In this document: piece after piece, positions 15,483 through 24,385 of the stretch | Layout: every line of letters starts with the position of its first letter | Numbering within the stretch: position 1 is the stretch's first letter | Source: JBARRO01 sp049644265 | GTDB lineage: Bacteria > Bacteroidota > Ignavibacteria > UBA10030 | Direction of reading: 5' to 3' | NCBI GenBank assembly: GCA_049644265.1 | Contig: JBARRO010000104.1 | Location: forward strand, 1 to 44,038 | DNA: 44,038 bases | Notes under the pieces: model-generated | Told to the model about the DNA's origin: nothing | What the model saw: only the letters and a program-made list of their open reading frames with translations | The model's database searches: none | Program-made: the position numbers and the translations under genes

Positions 15483-16916
15483 TCAAGATCGAAAGAACAA
15501 CAGCCAGACAACAATGAAGACCGGCAGGAGGACTGGAATCGTGTAACGAACCACGTAGCCAAAGAAGCTCGGGCACGCGACACCCGCCTGTTCCGCAATC
15601 GACTTGACCATGAAGTTCGGCCCGTTGCCGATGTAGGTACACGCGCCAAAAAAGACCGCCCCGAGCGAAACCGCCTGCACATACCGCCACGTATCAGCCG
15701 TGATCGTCATGGCACCGGCGACGAGCGGATTCGTCAAGCCCAGGGCCTCCGGCGTCCCAAGGTCGATCATCGCCCTGACATGCGCAACGTTCTCGACGCT
15801 TGCGCCATGCAAGCCGAACGCAGCGCTCAGAAAATTCAGATACGTCGGCGCATTATCCAGAATACTCGAGAGTATCCCTGTTCCCCAAAAATACTGACCG
15901 ACGGAAACCACTCCCAATTTTCCCGCATTCAACTCAAGCCAATCGAGCGCCGGAATCATGGTTGCGAAAATGCCCGCAAAGAGGATCGCCACTTCCTTGA
16001 TGGGCAGAAAATTGAACTCGTTCTTCCGGTGGATCTCCTTGTTCGTCGTAAAATACGACGCCACCGCAGCCCCCCACATGATCACCTCGCGGAGCATGAG
16101 CGGTCGATCGATAAACACCGCTCCGATGATCACAAACAGAAATACGATGTTGTGGAGGCCGGAAACTTCGGGCTCGTCCGAGGCCATTGCCGCGTGCCTT
16201 GTCTTCCCACTTTCCTTTCGAAAGTAGTATGAATCGACGACAAAGAACGCCAGCAGTACAAGGCCAAGAGTCAACGCCCAGATATGCGACACTCTTGAAA
16301 TGATCCAGAAAAACGGAATCCCCTTGAGGTATCCAAGGAACAACGGCGGGTCACCAATGGGCGTCAACGCCCCGCCGATGTTGCTGACGATGAATATGAA
16401 AAAGACGATGTGATACGGTTTGATCCGGTATTTGTTCAATCGCAGGTACGGCCGGATCAGGATCATGGAAGCTCCGGTCGTGCCCAATAAATTCGAAACG
16501 ACTGCGCCCGTCGTCAGCAGGCCAAGGTTTTCCCACGGCGAAGCTTTTCCGCGTATCCGGACGTGGATCCCGCCTGAAACAACAAAGAGAGAGCCGATCA
16601 GCGAGATAAAACTGATATACTCGTACGAACTGAGAAAAACACGCTGGCCATTTCCGATGAAAATGACGTAGTAGACAACGACCACCATGCCCAGCCCATA
16701 CGAAACAACTGCATAGTTTGACTCCCACCAATGCCGCCGAAACAACGGCATGACCGCGATGGAGACCAACAGCAGAATGAACGGTCCGATAAACCACGGG
16801 TTGACCGGAACAATCTCGACGTGCTCGAGGAGATATCCGAACGCGTTGTACACCGCCAGCAGGACAAGCGCCAGGGCCCCCGATTTCCAAAGAACAGAAC
16901 GCGGCGTTGGCGTCAT
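15483..16916 (-). CDS. Sodium/proton antiporter or anion permease of the NhaD/ArsB (IT) superfamily
   Basis: 477 residues with about 12 hydrophobic helices. GALTPIGDPPLFLGYLKG and SSILDNAPTYLNFLSAA are the two antiparallel re-entrant signatures of the ion-transporter superfamily that includes NhaD antiporters, citrate carriers and ArsB. Similar proteins are often annotated simply as sodium:proton antiporter or citrate transporter, and substrate cannot be decided from sequence. The gene sits between nuoM and nuoN: its ATG overlaps the nuoM stop (ATGA at 16916-16913) and nuoN starts 24 bases after its end. Tight coupling implies co-expression with complex I and suggests a role in Na+/H+ balance, an inference. 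Confidence 0.8.
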   Translation of the reverse strand: MTPTPRSVLWKSGALALVLLAVYNAFGYLLEHVEIVPVNPWFIGPFILLLVSIAVMPLFRRHWWESNYAVVSYGLGMVVVVYYVIFIGNGQRVFLSSYEYISFISLIGSLFVVSGGIHVRIRGKASPWENLGLLTTGAVVSNLLGTTGASMILIRPYLRLNKYRIKPYHIVFFIFIVSNIGGALTPIGDPPLFLGYLKGIPFFWIISRVSHIWALTLGLVLLAFFVVDSYYFRKESGKTRHAAMASDEPEVSGLHNIVFLFVIIGAVFIDRPLMLREVIMWGAAVASYFTTNKEIHRKNEFNFLPIKEVAILFAGIFATMIPALDWLELNAGKLGVVSVGQYFWGTGILSSILDNAPTYLNFLSAAFGLHGASVENVAHVRAMIDLGTPEALGLTNPLVAGAMTITADTWRYVQAVSLGAVFFGACTYIGNGPNFMVKSIAEQAGVACPSFFGYVVRYTIPVLLPVFIVVWLLFFRS

Positions 16917-18484
16917 GGAGTACGGGCCGGAGACCCGCCGATGGCGAGGCGATTCTGGACTCCCCGCCTGGCACTCTCCAGCTGCTCCACCGTTTGCCTA
17001 GCTGTTCCCGCCGATTTGCTCATGAACGTCGCCGGGTATACTCCAATCCATACGATCATAATGATGATAGGTACAAGCGATGCAATTTCTCGTCGGGACA
17101 AATCCGTTAGATGATGTCCACCATACAATCCGTTTTCCCGGACCGGGCCGAGCATGACACGCTGATACATCCACAGGAGGTAGACAGCCGAGAAGATGAC
17201 TCCGAGGCCTGCGAGCGCGGCATACATGTGCGTGCCCAGCACCTGCGACTTGAACGCACCGAGCAGTACGAGGAACTCTCCGACAAACCCGTTCAATCCC
17301 GGCAATCCCATGGACGAAAGAGAGATGATCATGAACAGCGTCGCATAGATCGGCATAATCCTTGCCACGCCGCCATAGTCCGAGATTTCGCGCGTGTGCG
17401 TCCGGTCGTAAATCATACCGACAAGAAGAAAGAGCGCCCCCGTGGAGAGGCCGTGATTAACCATCTGGATCACCGCACCCTGCATTCCTTCTTCCGTCAC
17501 GGAAAAAATTCCAAGTACCACGAACCCCAGGTGGGATACGGATGAATAGGCGACAAGCTTTTTGATATCTGTCTGGACCATCGCAACGAGCGCTCCGTAG
17601 ATGATGCCGATAACCGCAAGAGAACAGAAATACGGCACCGCCCGGAGCGACGCTTCTGCAAACAGGGGGAGACAGAACCGGATGAACCCGTACGTCCCCA
17701 TTTTGAGGAGTACTCCCGCAAGGATCACGCTGCCGGCGGTCGGCGCCTGGACGTGTGCGTCGGGCAGCCATGTGTGGAGCGGGAAGATGGGAACTTTGAT
17801 TGCAAAGCTCAAGGCGAACGCAAGGAACATCCACATCTGCAGGTTGATCGGCAATCGGTACGCGATCGCCGAAAGTTGCAGGAAATCTGTCGTGAACTTT
17901 CCTCCTTGCTGCAGGGAAGCAAAGTATCCGAGCGACAGGATCGCCACAAGCATCAGCAGACTGCCCATCAACGTGTAGAGGAAGAACTTCACCGCTGCGT
18001 ACACCCGGTCCTGCCCTCCCCAGATCCCAATGATGAAGTACATGGGGATGAGCATCGCTTCCCAAAACACATAAAACAGGAACAGGTCAAGCGCCGCGAA
18101 CACACCAAGCATCCCGACTTCGAGGAGCAGGATCATCATGGTGTATTCCTTTATTCTCTCCTGGACCGAATTCCACGTGCCGAGCAGAGCCAGCGGCGTG
18201 AGGAACGTAGTCAACAGGATCAGCAAGAGCGACATCCCGTCAATCCCGACGAAGTAGCTGATGTTGATGCCGCTGATCCACGGCACCTGGAGTATGAACT
18301 GGAACCCCGCATTGGCAGGGTCGAACTCAAAATAGAGGACGAGAGAAACCAGGAAGGTCAGCAGCGTGAACACGAACCCGACAGTCTTGATCGCGCCGGC
18401 TTTTTCCTTGTCGACAAGGAACAATGCCAATGCACCCACCAACGGGAGGAAGATGATCAGGGTCAGAATGTACTGAGAGAGCAT
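16913..18484 (-). CDS. nuoM: NADH-quinone oxidoreductase subunit M
   Basis: 523 residues with about 14 membrane helices. The hallmark stretches of NuoM are present: FPLHTWLPDAHVQAPTAGSV, the pump-channel glutamate region VLFYVFWEAMLIPMYF, and KKLVAYSSVSHLGFV. It is a proton-pumping antiporter-like subunit of complex I. The ATG at 18484 lies 18 bases after the nuoL stop; no strong ribosome binding site is seen. The stop overlaps the start of the antiporter gene by ATGA. Confidence 0.97.
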   Translation of the reverse strand: MLSQYILTLIIFLPLVGALALFLVDKEKAGAIKTVGFVFTLLTFLVSLVLYFEFDPANAGFQFILQVPWISGINISYFVGIDGMSLLLILLTTFLTPLALLGTWNSVQERIKEYTMMILLLEVGMLGVFAALDLFLFYVFWEAMLIPMYFIIGIWGGQDRVYAAVKFFLYTLMGSLLMLVAILSLGYFASLQQGGKFTTDFLQLSAIAYRLPINLQMWMFLAFALSFAIKVPIFPLHTWLPDAHVQAPTAGSVILAGVLLKMGTYGFIRFCLPLFAEASLRAVPYFCSLAVIGIIYGALVAMVQTDIKKLVAYSSVSHLGFVVLGIFSVTEEGMQGAVIQMVNHGLSTGALFLLVGMIYDRTHTREISDYGGVARIMPIYATLFMIISLSSMGLPGLNGFVGEFLVLLGAFKSQVLGTHMYAALAGLGVIFSAVYLLWMYQRVMLGPVRENGLYGGHHLTDLSRREIASLVPIIIMIVWIGVYPATFMSKSAGTARQTVEQLESARRGVQNRLAIGGSPARTP

Positions 18485-18502
18485 GAGGTCAGGTTTGATT
18501 GA

Positions 18503-20440
18503 TCAGCGAATGGTCAGCCATGCGACAATAAGGAGAATGCCGCCCACGAACACGACGGCGTACGACTGCGCAACCCCGGTTTGGACTTTTCGGATGGACT
18601 GGGCACACAGCCCCACAAGTCTCGCGGTACCGTTCACGATGCCGTCAATCACGGACACATCGAACCACTTCCAGAGATACGAGTCCGAAATCTTCACCGT
18701 GGGATTGACCACCGCGGCATCGTAGAGTTCATCGACAAAATACTTGTTCAGCAGGATGTTGTAAGCCTTTGAGAACCGATGAGTATACGATTCTGCCAGA
18801 TCCTTCCTCTTTAGGTACACCGTCCAGGCAGCATAGATACCGGCTGCCGCGACACTCACGGAGACCAGCATCAGCAGATACTCGGTCCAGACCACTTCGT
18901 GTCCCGCCATCATCATCTTACTGTAGGCCGGTGCAAACACGGGCTCAAGCCAATGCTCTACTTTGTTGCTGCCGAAGAGGCTTTCAGGCACTCCAACGAG
19001 CCCGCCGACAACCGAAAGGAACGCAAGGATGATGAGCGGAATCGTCATGGTCCTGGGAGCTTCGTGCGGATGGACGTCATGTCCAAACCGTGATTCTCCC
19101 TCAAACGTCAATGTCACGAGACGGAACATGTAGAACGCCGTCAGCAGAGCACCCAGCACGCCCACAAACCAGAGGATCGGCGAGCCCTGTTCATTGCTGA
19201 AGGCCTTCCATAGAATCTCATCCTTGCTAAAGAAGCCCGCAAAGGGAGGAATTCCGGCAATGGCGACAGCCCCGGCAAGGAATGTCCAGTAGGTAATAGG
19301 AAGATATTTCTTCAGTCCTCCCATCTTCTGAATGTCCTGCTCGTCGTGCATGGCGTGAATGATGGCCCCGGAGCCAAGGAACAACAGCGCCTTGAAGAAC
19401 GCATGCGTCATCAGATGGAAGATGCCTGCCCCAAATGCCGCAACGCCCATGGCAAGGAACATGTATCCAAGCTGACTGATCGTCGAGTACGCAAGGACTT
19501 TCTTGATGTCATTCTGAACCAGACCGATCGTCGCTGCGAAAATCGCGGTAAGGGCTCCGACGATTGCCACAATTTCCATCGTCGCGGGCGCAAGGGCATA
19601 GAGCAGCGAACAACGCGCAACCATGTAGACCCCCGCCGTCACCATGGTCGCAGCATGGATCAGCGCGCTGACGGGAGTCGGACCAGCCATGGCGTCGGGG
19701 AGCCAGACATAGAGCGGAATCTGGGCGGACTTCCCGGTCGCGCCGACAAACAACAGAAGCGTAATCCAGAAAACGGCTTTGTTGCCAACACTCAGAACGC
19801 TCGCTCCGCTGAAGACCGCTCCAAAATTCAGGGTGCCAAACGTCGTGAAGATCAGCATCATGCCCAGGATAAATCCCAGGTCCCCGATCCGGTTTACGAC
19901 AAACGCCTTCTTCGCCGCATCTCCGGTGAATTTCTTCTCGTACCAGAATCCAATCAACAGATACGAACATAACCCGACGCCTTCCCATCCGAGGAACATG
20001 AGCAGGAAGTTATCGGCGAGAACGAGGTTGAGCATCGCAAAAATAAAGAGGTTCAGATACGAAAAGAATCTCCAGTATCCCCTGTCGCCATGCATGTACC
20101 CGATGGAATACACATGAATGAGAAAGCCCACGCCGGTCACGATCAGCGTCATCAGGACGGAAAGCTGGTCGATTTGGTATGCGACCGACACAGTGAGGGA
20201 GGAAGCGGATTGCGTAAAGGTGCTGATCCACGTAAACAGCCCGATAACCTGGCTTCGCTGCTCGGGATCGAGGCCGAGCATGTGAACAAACAGGGTGCAC
20301 GCCACGACAAATGAAAGTCCAACCGTGCCACTCCCTATGACACCCACGACACTCTCGTTCTTGATCCGTGAACCGAATAGTCCAAGGAACAGGAATCCGA
20401 GCAGCGGGAAGAGCACGATAAGGGGGGTGAGGGAAATCAA
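18503..20440 (-). CDS. nuoL: NADH-quinone oxidoreductase subunit L
   Basis: 645 residues, normal for NuoL, with the antiporter core (FLGWEGVGLCSYLLIGFWYE, PLYVWLPDAMAGPTPVSALI, KKVLAYSTISQLGYM) and a long C-terminal extension that includes the lateral helix. It is the most distal proton-pumping subunit of the membrane arm. The apparent start is a TTG at 20440 (MISLTPLIV) with no ribosome binding site. The ~155 bases upstream are low-complexity repeat, so this gene may have been separated from nuoK by repeat expansion. Confidence 0.95.
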   Translation of the reverse strand: MISLTPLIVLFPLLGFLFLGLFGSRIKNESVVGVIGSGTVGLSFVVACTLFVHMLGLDPEQRSQVIGLFTWISTFTQSASSLTVSVAYQIDQLSVLMTLIVTGVGFLIHVYSIGYMHGDRGYWRFFSYLNLFIFAMLNLVLADNFLLMFLGWEGVGLCSYLLIGFWYEKKFTGDAAKKAFVVNRIGDLGFILGMMLIFTTFGTLNFGAVFSGASVLSVGNKAVFWITLLLFVGATGKSAQIPLYVWLPDAMAGPTPVSALIHAATMVTAGVYMVARCSLLYALAPATMEIVAIVGALTAIFAATIGLVQNDIKKVLAYSTISQLGYMFLAMGVAAFGAGIFHLMTHAFFKALLFLGSGAIIHAMHDEQDIQKMGGLKKYLPITYWTFLAGAVAIAGIPPFAGFFSKDEILWKAFSNEQGSPILWFVGVLGALLTAFYMFRLVTLTFEGESRFGHDVHPHEAPRTMTIPLIILAFLSVVGGLVGVPESLFGSNKVEHWLEPVFAPAYSKMMMAGHEVVWTEYLLMLVSVSVAAAGIYAAWTVYLKRKDLAESYTHRFSKAYNILLNKYFVDELYDAAVVNPTVKISDSYLWKWFDVSVIDGIVNGTARLVGLCAQSIRKVQTGVAQSYAVVFVGGILLIVAWLTIR

Positions 20441-20444
20441 AGGA

Positions 20445-20590
20445 GTTTGGAGTTCAAAGTTTAGAGTTCAAGGTTTCAAGTTTTGAGTTTCTAGTTCTAG
20501 GTTGAGTCTCAAGTTTCTGCTCCTGACCCAGACTTACCTCTCCTGAATTCTGTATTCTGAATTCTGTATTCTGATCTCGCTTTACCCAAG
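20445..20590. repeat. AGTTCAAGTTT-type low-complexity spacer inside the nuo operon
   Basis: Degenerate words (GAGTTCAAAG, TTTCAAGTTT, TTCTGTATTCTGAA) fill the gap between nuoK and nuoL, whereas the other junctions in this operon are overlaps or a few dozen bases. There is no ORF or recognisable RNA. Confidence 0.6.
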
Positions 20591-20594
20591 CCCC

Positions 20595-20897
20595 CTACCA
20601 CTTTAGAATATTGATCTCGTCCAGATTCAACGTTTGCTTCCGACGAAACAGCGCTATGATGATCGCAAGTCCGATTGCGGCTTCTGCCGCGGCGACCGTC
20701 ATGACAAAGAACACGAGCATTTGGCCCGTGACATCCCCAAAGTATGACGAAAATGCCACCAGGGTGAGGTTGACAGAATTAAGCATCAGTTCGATGGACA
20801 TGAACACGATGATCGCGTTCCGACGGGAGAGGACGCCGACTGCGCCGATGATGAAAATCGTCGCGCTGAGAATGAGATATTCCTGGATGGGGATCAT
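20595..20897 (-). CDS. nuoK: NADH-quinone oxidoreductase subunit K
   Basis: 100 residues, exactly the usual NuoK size, with three membrane helices. The two conserved glutamates of the family lie in helices: FMSIELMLNSVNLTLVAFS and VMTVAAAEAAIGLAIIIALF. It is part of the proton path of the complex I membrane arm. The ATG at 20897 overlaps the nuoJ stop as ATGA. Confidence 0.97.
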   Translation of the reverse strand: MIPIQEYLILSATIFIIGAVGVLSRRNAIIVFMSIELMLNSVNLTLVAFSSYFGDVTGQMLVFFVMTVAAAEAAIGLAIIIALFRRKQTLNLDEINILKW

Positions 20898-21418
20898 GGC
20901 TTGTCGAGCTTCTTTTTTGCAAGGATCACGGCGCCGACAATCGCGGTAGTCAGGAGTATGGATGTGATTTCAAACGGGAACAGGAACCGCGTGAACAGCT
21001 GTGCGCCGATGTTTTCCACCGTCCCGACTTCCAAAGCACGCTGGGCGTTGCCCTCGGGCAGATTCTGCCCCGGGTTCATCAGGATGTAGACAATCTCCAG
21101 AAGCAGTCCGAGACTCAGCGCGGCACCGATCCCTTTTTTCCACGACATCCCTTCGCTCAACCGGCGTTCATCGCCCAGGTTCAGGAGCATGATGACAAAC
21201 AGGAAGAGCACCATGATCGCCCCGGCATAGACAATGATCTGGATGACCGCGATGAACTGGGCGTGGAGCGTCAGGTAGAGGGCAGCGAGACAGAAAAAAT
21301 TCACGATGAGGTACAGCGCCGAAAGCACGGGATTTCGTCGCGTTACAACCATGATCGCGGAAAAAATCGCGCCCATGGCGAGAATGTAAAAAACGATCGA
21401 TTCGAGGTTTAGAGACAT
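20894..21418 (-). CDS. nuoJ: NADH-quinone oxidoreductase subunit J
   Basis: 174 residues with five hydrophobic helices. The family segment NPVLSALYLIVNFFCLAALYL and the pi-bulge region VYAGAIMVLFLFVIMLLNL of transmembrane helix 3 are present. It is the first complex I gene visible: nuoA-I are not in the window, and upstream lies an ABC transporter, so the complex I genes are split in this genome. The ATG at 21418 follows natB by 47 bases. Confidence 0.96.
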   Translation of the reverse strand: MSLNLESIVFYILAMGAIFSAIMVVTRRNPVLSALYLIVNFFCLAALYLTLHAQFIAVIQIIVYAGAIMVLFLFVIMLLNLGDERRLSEGMSWKKGIGAALSLGLLLEIVYILMNPGQNLPEGNAQRALEVGTVENIGAQLFTRFLFPFEITSILLTTAIVGAVILAKKKLDKP

Positions 21419-21465
21419 AATTTCAAAAATTGCTGCTTATTTCACTTCGTGCACTTCGTGGTTCA

Positions 21466-22707
21466 TCACGCAGCCCGGATCCATCGGATGAGTTCGGCGA
21501 TGCTCGGACGCTTACCGTACACCAGAATCGCGGTCCGGAAAATTTTTCCCGCCGCCCACATCATCACGACGGCGGATACAAGCAACAGCCCGAGCGTCGA
21601 AAGAATCTCCCACGCCGGCGGCATTTGCACGGCGATGCGCATAACCATGATCGTCGGCGTCAGGAGCGGGATGAACGACAGCACCCGGAACACCGTCGAT
21701 TCGGGATTCTGCATCACCGGAATGGCGACGAAAATCGGGAACACGAGCAGCAGGCTCACGTAACTCGTGATTTGCTGGGCTTCCTGCTCGGTCGTTACCG
21801 GCGATCCTGCCGCCACAAAAATCGCCGAGTACAACAAGTATCCGAGGATAAAATACAAAAGAGAAAGGAGAATCTCTTCGGGTGCAGAGATGGAAGCGTT
21901 CATGCTGATCGACACACCAAGTCCGATCACCCCCCAAATGAGCACCTGGAGAACCCCCAGGCCGCTCAATCCGAGAATTTTTCCGACCATCAGGTCTTTC
22001 GCCGAACAGGACGAGAGGAGCACTTCAATGACTCTATTGGATTTTTCTTCCACGACACTGCGAATGAGGAGCTGTCCGGACGTCAGCACAAGAAAGAGCA
22101 GCATCATGATCACGATGTAGCCGCGGAAGAATGTTTCGAGGAACCCCGATTCCTTTTCCTCCCCCTTCTCATTGACCTTGATCGATTTGATGTTGACGTC
22201 CTTCATGAGCGTCCGCATCATCTTCGGGTCAAGTCCCCGCATCGCCATGCGTCGTTCCGTGACCACTTCTTCGATGGTGCGGGAGAATCTCTCCTGAATG
22301 CGGATGTTGCCGACATTCGAGGACCGATACTCAACGCTGCCGCTGTCATTCACCGTTGCCGGGATCGTGAAGTATCCCCCTATTTCGTCCGACGCGACAA
22401 GTTTGTTCGCTCTCATCTTGAGCGTTTCAAAATCCTTGTCGTCTTTCAGATTCTTCAGAACATAATTCGGCTGGCCGTTCGGAAGCTTATATTTCTCATC
22501 AAGACGTTCGGCAAGCGGTTGGAGAATCTGGCCCGTCTCGTCGATCACGCCGATGGCGACCGTCTTCTCGTCTGCCTTCGTCGCCATAAGTCCCTGCATC
22601 AGTCCCAGTCCCACCATGATCATTGGCATCAGGACGAGCGAAATGATAAACGCTTTGGATTTTACCTTTTCGAGGAACTCCCACCGGGCGACTTCAAGAT
22701 ACTTCAT
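21466..22707 (-). CDS. ABC-2 type exporter permease (NatB-like)
   Basis: 413 residues: an N-terminal cytoplasmic helix and first membrane helix (AFIISLVLMPMIMVGLGLM), a large extracytoplasmic domain (about residues 45-190), then five to six C-terminal membrane helices. This is the layout of the ABC-2 subfamily typified by the sodium exporter NatB. The start overlaps the stop of the ATPase gene (ATGA at 22707-22704), so the two form one transporter. Substrate is unknown; NatAB-type Na+ export would fit the neighbouring antiporter but is only an inference. Confidence 0.85.
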   Translation of the reverse strand: MKYLEVARWEFLEKVKSKAFIISLVLMPMIMVGLGLMQGLMATKADEKTVAIGVIDETGQILQPLAERLDEKYKLPNGQPNYVLKNLKDDKDFETLKMRANKLVASDEIGGYFTIPATVNDSGSVEYRSSNVGNIRIQERFSRTIEEVVTERRMAMRGLDPKMMRTLMKDVNIKSIKVNEKGEEKESGFLETFFRGYIVIMMLLFLVLTSGQLLIRSVVEEKSNRVIEVLLSSCSAKDLMVGKILGLSGLGVLQVLIWGVIGLGVSISMNASISAPEEILLSLLYFILGYLLYSAIFVAAGSPVTTEQEAQQITSYVSLLLVFPIFVAIPVMQNPESTVFRVLSFIPLLTPTIMVMRIAVQMPPAWEILSTLGLLLVSAVVMMWAAGKIFRTAILVYGKRPSIAELIRWIRAA

Positions 22708-23864
22708 CGCGCGTCCCCCGAGGACAGTTGGCGTCGTTCGTCGGCCACTTTCTTCTTCGTCTGCAAGTACTTGTACGTGGTAAACACCGAGAAGAGCAGG
22801 AGCACGGCTGGGATCTCCCAGGAGGGCTGACTCTTCCTGAGCTCGAGCACGGCCATCGTGAGCGTGATCAACGGCATGAGGATCAGCGAAATGAGCGCGT
22901 TCCGAACGCGTGGGTCTTTCGTTACGCTTTCAGGTTCCTTCACCGTCGCGGGTTCAGGCATGGGGGTTTCAGATTCCTGGACGCCTCCTACCACATGAAT
23001 AAAAATGGAGTTCAAAGAAGGTTCGACCACTTCGAATTTTCTCAGATTGACCTTGTCGAGTTGCGCCAACAACTCACCCGTCTTCTTCATGTCGACGAGC
23101 TCGAGCTCGGCATAGTTTTGGTAGACATCAGCGCGACGGACAAACGGAAGCTTCCGCAGAAACGAGCCGTCACCATCATATTCCAAACGGACCGAATTCG
23201 TCCCGTATTGTTCCTTCACTTCGCGCAAACCGCCGCTGAGCACCGGCTTTCCCTTGTTGATCAGGCAGATGTTGTCGCACATCTTCTCGACCTGTTCCAT
23301 TTGATGGGTGGAGAAGACGATGGCGATGTTTTGCTGCCGCAGGTCGAGGAGAATGTCTTTCAGAAGAATCTGATTGACGGGGTCGAGTCCGCTGAAGGGT
23401 TCGTCGAGGATGAGGAGCTGAGGGCGATGCAAGATGGAGATAATGAGCTGGACCTTCTGCTGATTTCCCTTGGAAAGCTCCTCCACCTTGCGGTGGGCGG
23501 AATCCTTCAGGCCGAAGCGTTCAAGCCAATAGAAGGCAAGCGGCTTTGCATCGTTCGCGTTCATTCCCTTCAGTGCCGCAAAGTACAGGATCGTGCTGAT
23601 GATTTTGCTCTTCCTGTAGAGTCCGCGCTCTTCGGGAAGGTAGCCGATGATATTCCATGTCTGCGGCGTGAACGTCTTTCCGTCAAACGTGATCTCCCCG
23701 CTGTCCGGCTCAATGATGTTGAGCACCGTCCTGATGGTCGTGGTCTTGCCCGCACCATTGGGTCCGAGCAGGCCAAAAAGCTCGCCGCGTTTGGCTTCAA
23801 ACGAGACACCGTCAACAGCAACGACGGTCTCGTACTCTTTCCTAAGGTTGGTTACTTTGAGCAC
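22704..23864 (-). CDS. ABC exporter ATP-binding protein with C-terminal membrane hairpin
   Basis: 386 residues. The ATPase core (residues ~1-220) has Walker A GPNGAGKTT, signature LSKGNQQKVQ, Walker B LLILDEPFSGLD and the H-loop STHQ. A NatA-like regulatory domain follows to about residue 305. Unusually, the last ~70 residues hold two hydrophobic segments (ALISLILMPLITLTMAVLEL and PAVLLLFSVFTTYKYL), so the ATPase is probably tethered to the membrane. The apparent start is GTG at 23864; no ribosome binding site is evident. It is the first gene of the natAB-nuo-nnr-vanZ unit. Confidence 0.85.
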   Translation of the reverse strand: MLKVTNLRKEYETVVAVDGVSFEAKRGELFGLLGPNGAGKTTTIRTVLNIIEPDSGEITFDGKTFTPQTWNIIGYLPEERGLYRKSKIISTILYFAALKGMNANDAKPLAFYWLERFGLKDSAHRKVEELSKGNQQKVQLIISILHRPQLLILDEPFSGLDPVNQILLKDILLDLRQQNIAIVFSTHQMEQVEKMCDNICLINKGKPVLSGGLREVKEQYGTNSVRLEYDGDGSFLRKLPFVRRADVYQNYAELELVDMKKTGELLAQLDKVNLRKFEVVEPSLNSIFIHVVGGVQESETPMPEPATVKEPESVTKDPRVRNALISLILMPLITLTMAVLELRKSQPSWEIPAVLLLFSVFTTYKYLQTKKKVADERRQLSSGDAR

Positions 23865-23938
23865 GGGGATTCAATTCTTCAATGAAGAATGAGCAATGAA
23901 CAATAAGGAATGAGAGATAAGGAAGTGCACTTCAAGTG

Positions 23939-24301
23939 TCATTGGAGATTAATTCGGGATGTGCGGAGTATTGAAAAAAGGAGTCTACAGAGCTCGTCGC
24001 AATCCGAGATCAACGAATCAAATTCATTCTGAGCAATATAACCTGTTGCCAACAAGAGTCTAAGCCAGTATTGAGTTTCCTTTGCTTCTTTGTAAGCGAT
24101 TGAAATCTTGCCGGAGAAATCCCTCTTTGAAATTGCATTGTCCGCTTCCTCCACATTTGCCCCAATTGAAGTCCCACTCTTCAAGATCTGTCTTGAAAGG
24201 ACAAATTCCCTCTTCTCGCCACTCAGCCTCTTGAACAGGTAAACGATCCTTACGGCGAAAACAAACGACTTGTCCCTGACAACATTCTCTCTCTTCCCCA
24301 T
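23939..24301 (-). CDS. Four-helix-bundle protein (23S rRNA intervening-sequence / S23 family)
   Basis: From the ATG at 24301 (GGGGGG just upstream) the product is 120 residues, the usual family size; an ATG at 24316 adds five residues. The family pattern is clear: FVFAVRIVYLFKRLSGEKREFVLSRQ in the first half, SGTSIGANVEEADNAISKRDF in the middle, and a C-terminal helix with EAKETQYWLRLL. Proteins of this family were first found inside intervening sequences of 23S rRNA genes, and relatives include the Avd protein of diversity-generating retroelements. Here it stands alone, with no rRNA and no reverse transcriptase nearby. Function is unknown. Low-complexity repeats flank it on both sides. Confidence 0.85.
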   Translation of the reverse strand: MGKRENVVRDKSFVFAVRIVYLFKRLSGEKREFVLSRQILKSGTSIGANVEEADNAISKRDFSGKISIAYKEAKETQYWLRLLLATGYIAQNEFDSLISDCDELCRLLFSILRTSRINLQ

Positions 24302-24317
24302 TGTCCCCCCTGACATC

Positions 24318-24385
24318 AGGTGATTCTACTCACTACTCATTGCTGATTGCTCATTGCTGATTGCTCATTGCTTATTGCTCATTGA
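24318..24385. repeat. GAGCAAT/CAGCAAT low-complexity repeat
   Basis: Tandem degenerate words (ATTGCTGATTGCTCATTG in several rounds) lie between asnS and the four-helix-bundle gene. A related patch (GAGCAATGAACAATAAGGAA) is at about 23880-23930 on the other side of that gene. Confidence 0.6.

Noticed and set aside
15460..15690. N-terminal extension of nuoN
   Set aside because: It lies wholly within the antiporter gene in another frame, is not hydrophobic like complex I subunits, and a proper ATG with AGGA is at 15459.
21430..23885. Two long plus-strand ORFs (466 and 385 codons)
   Set aside because: They are antisense to natA and natB, His/Arg/Glu-rich, without homology, and the minus-strand genes are unambiguous.
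23939..24301. Diversity-generating retroelement accessory (Avd) or rRNA intervening sequence
   Set aside because: Only the four-helix-bundle protein is present; there is no reverse transcriptase, template repeat or 23S rRNA nearby.
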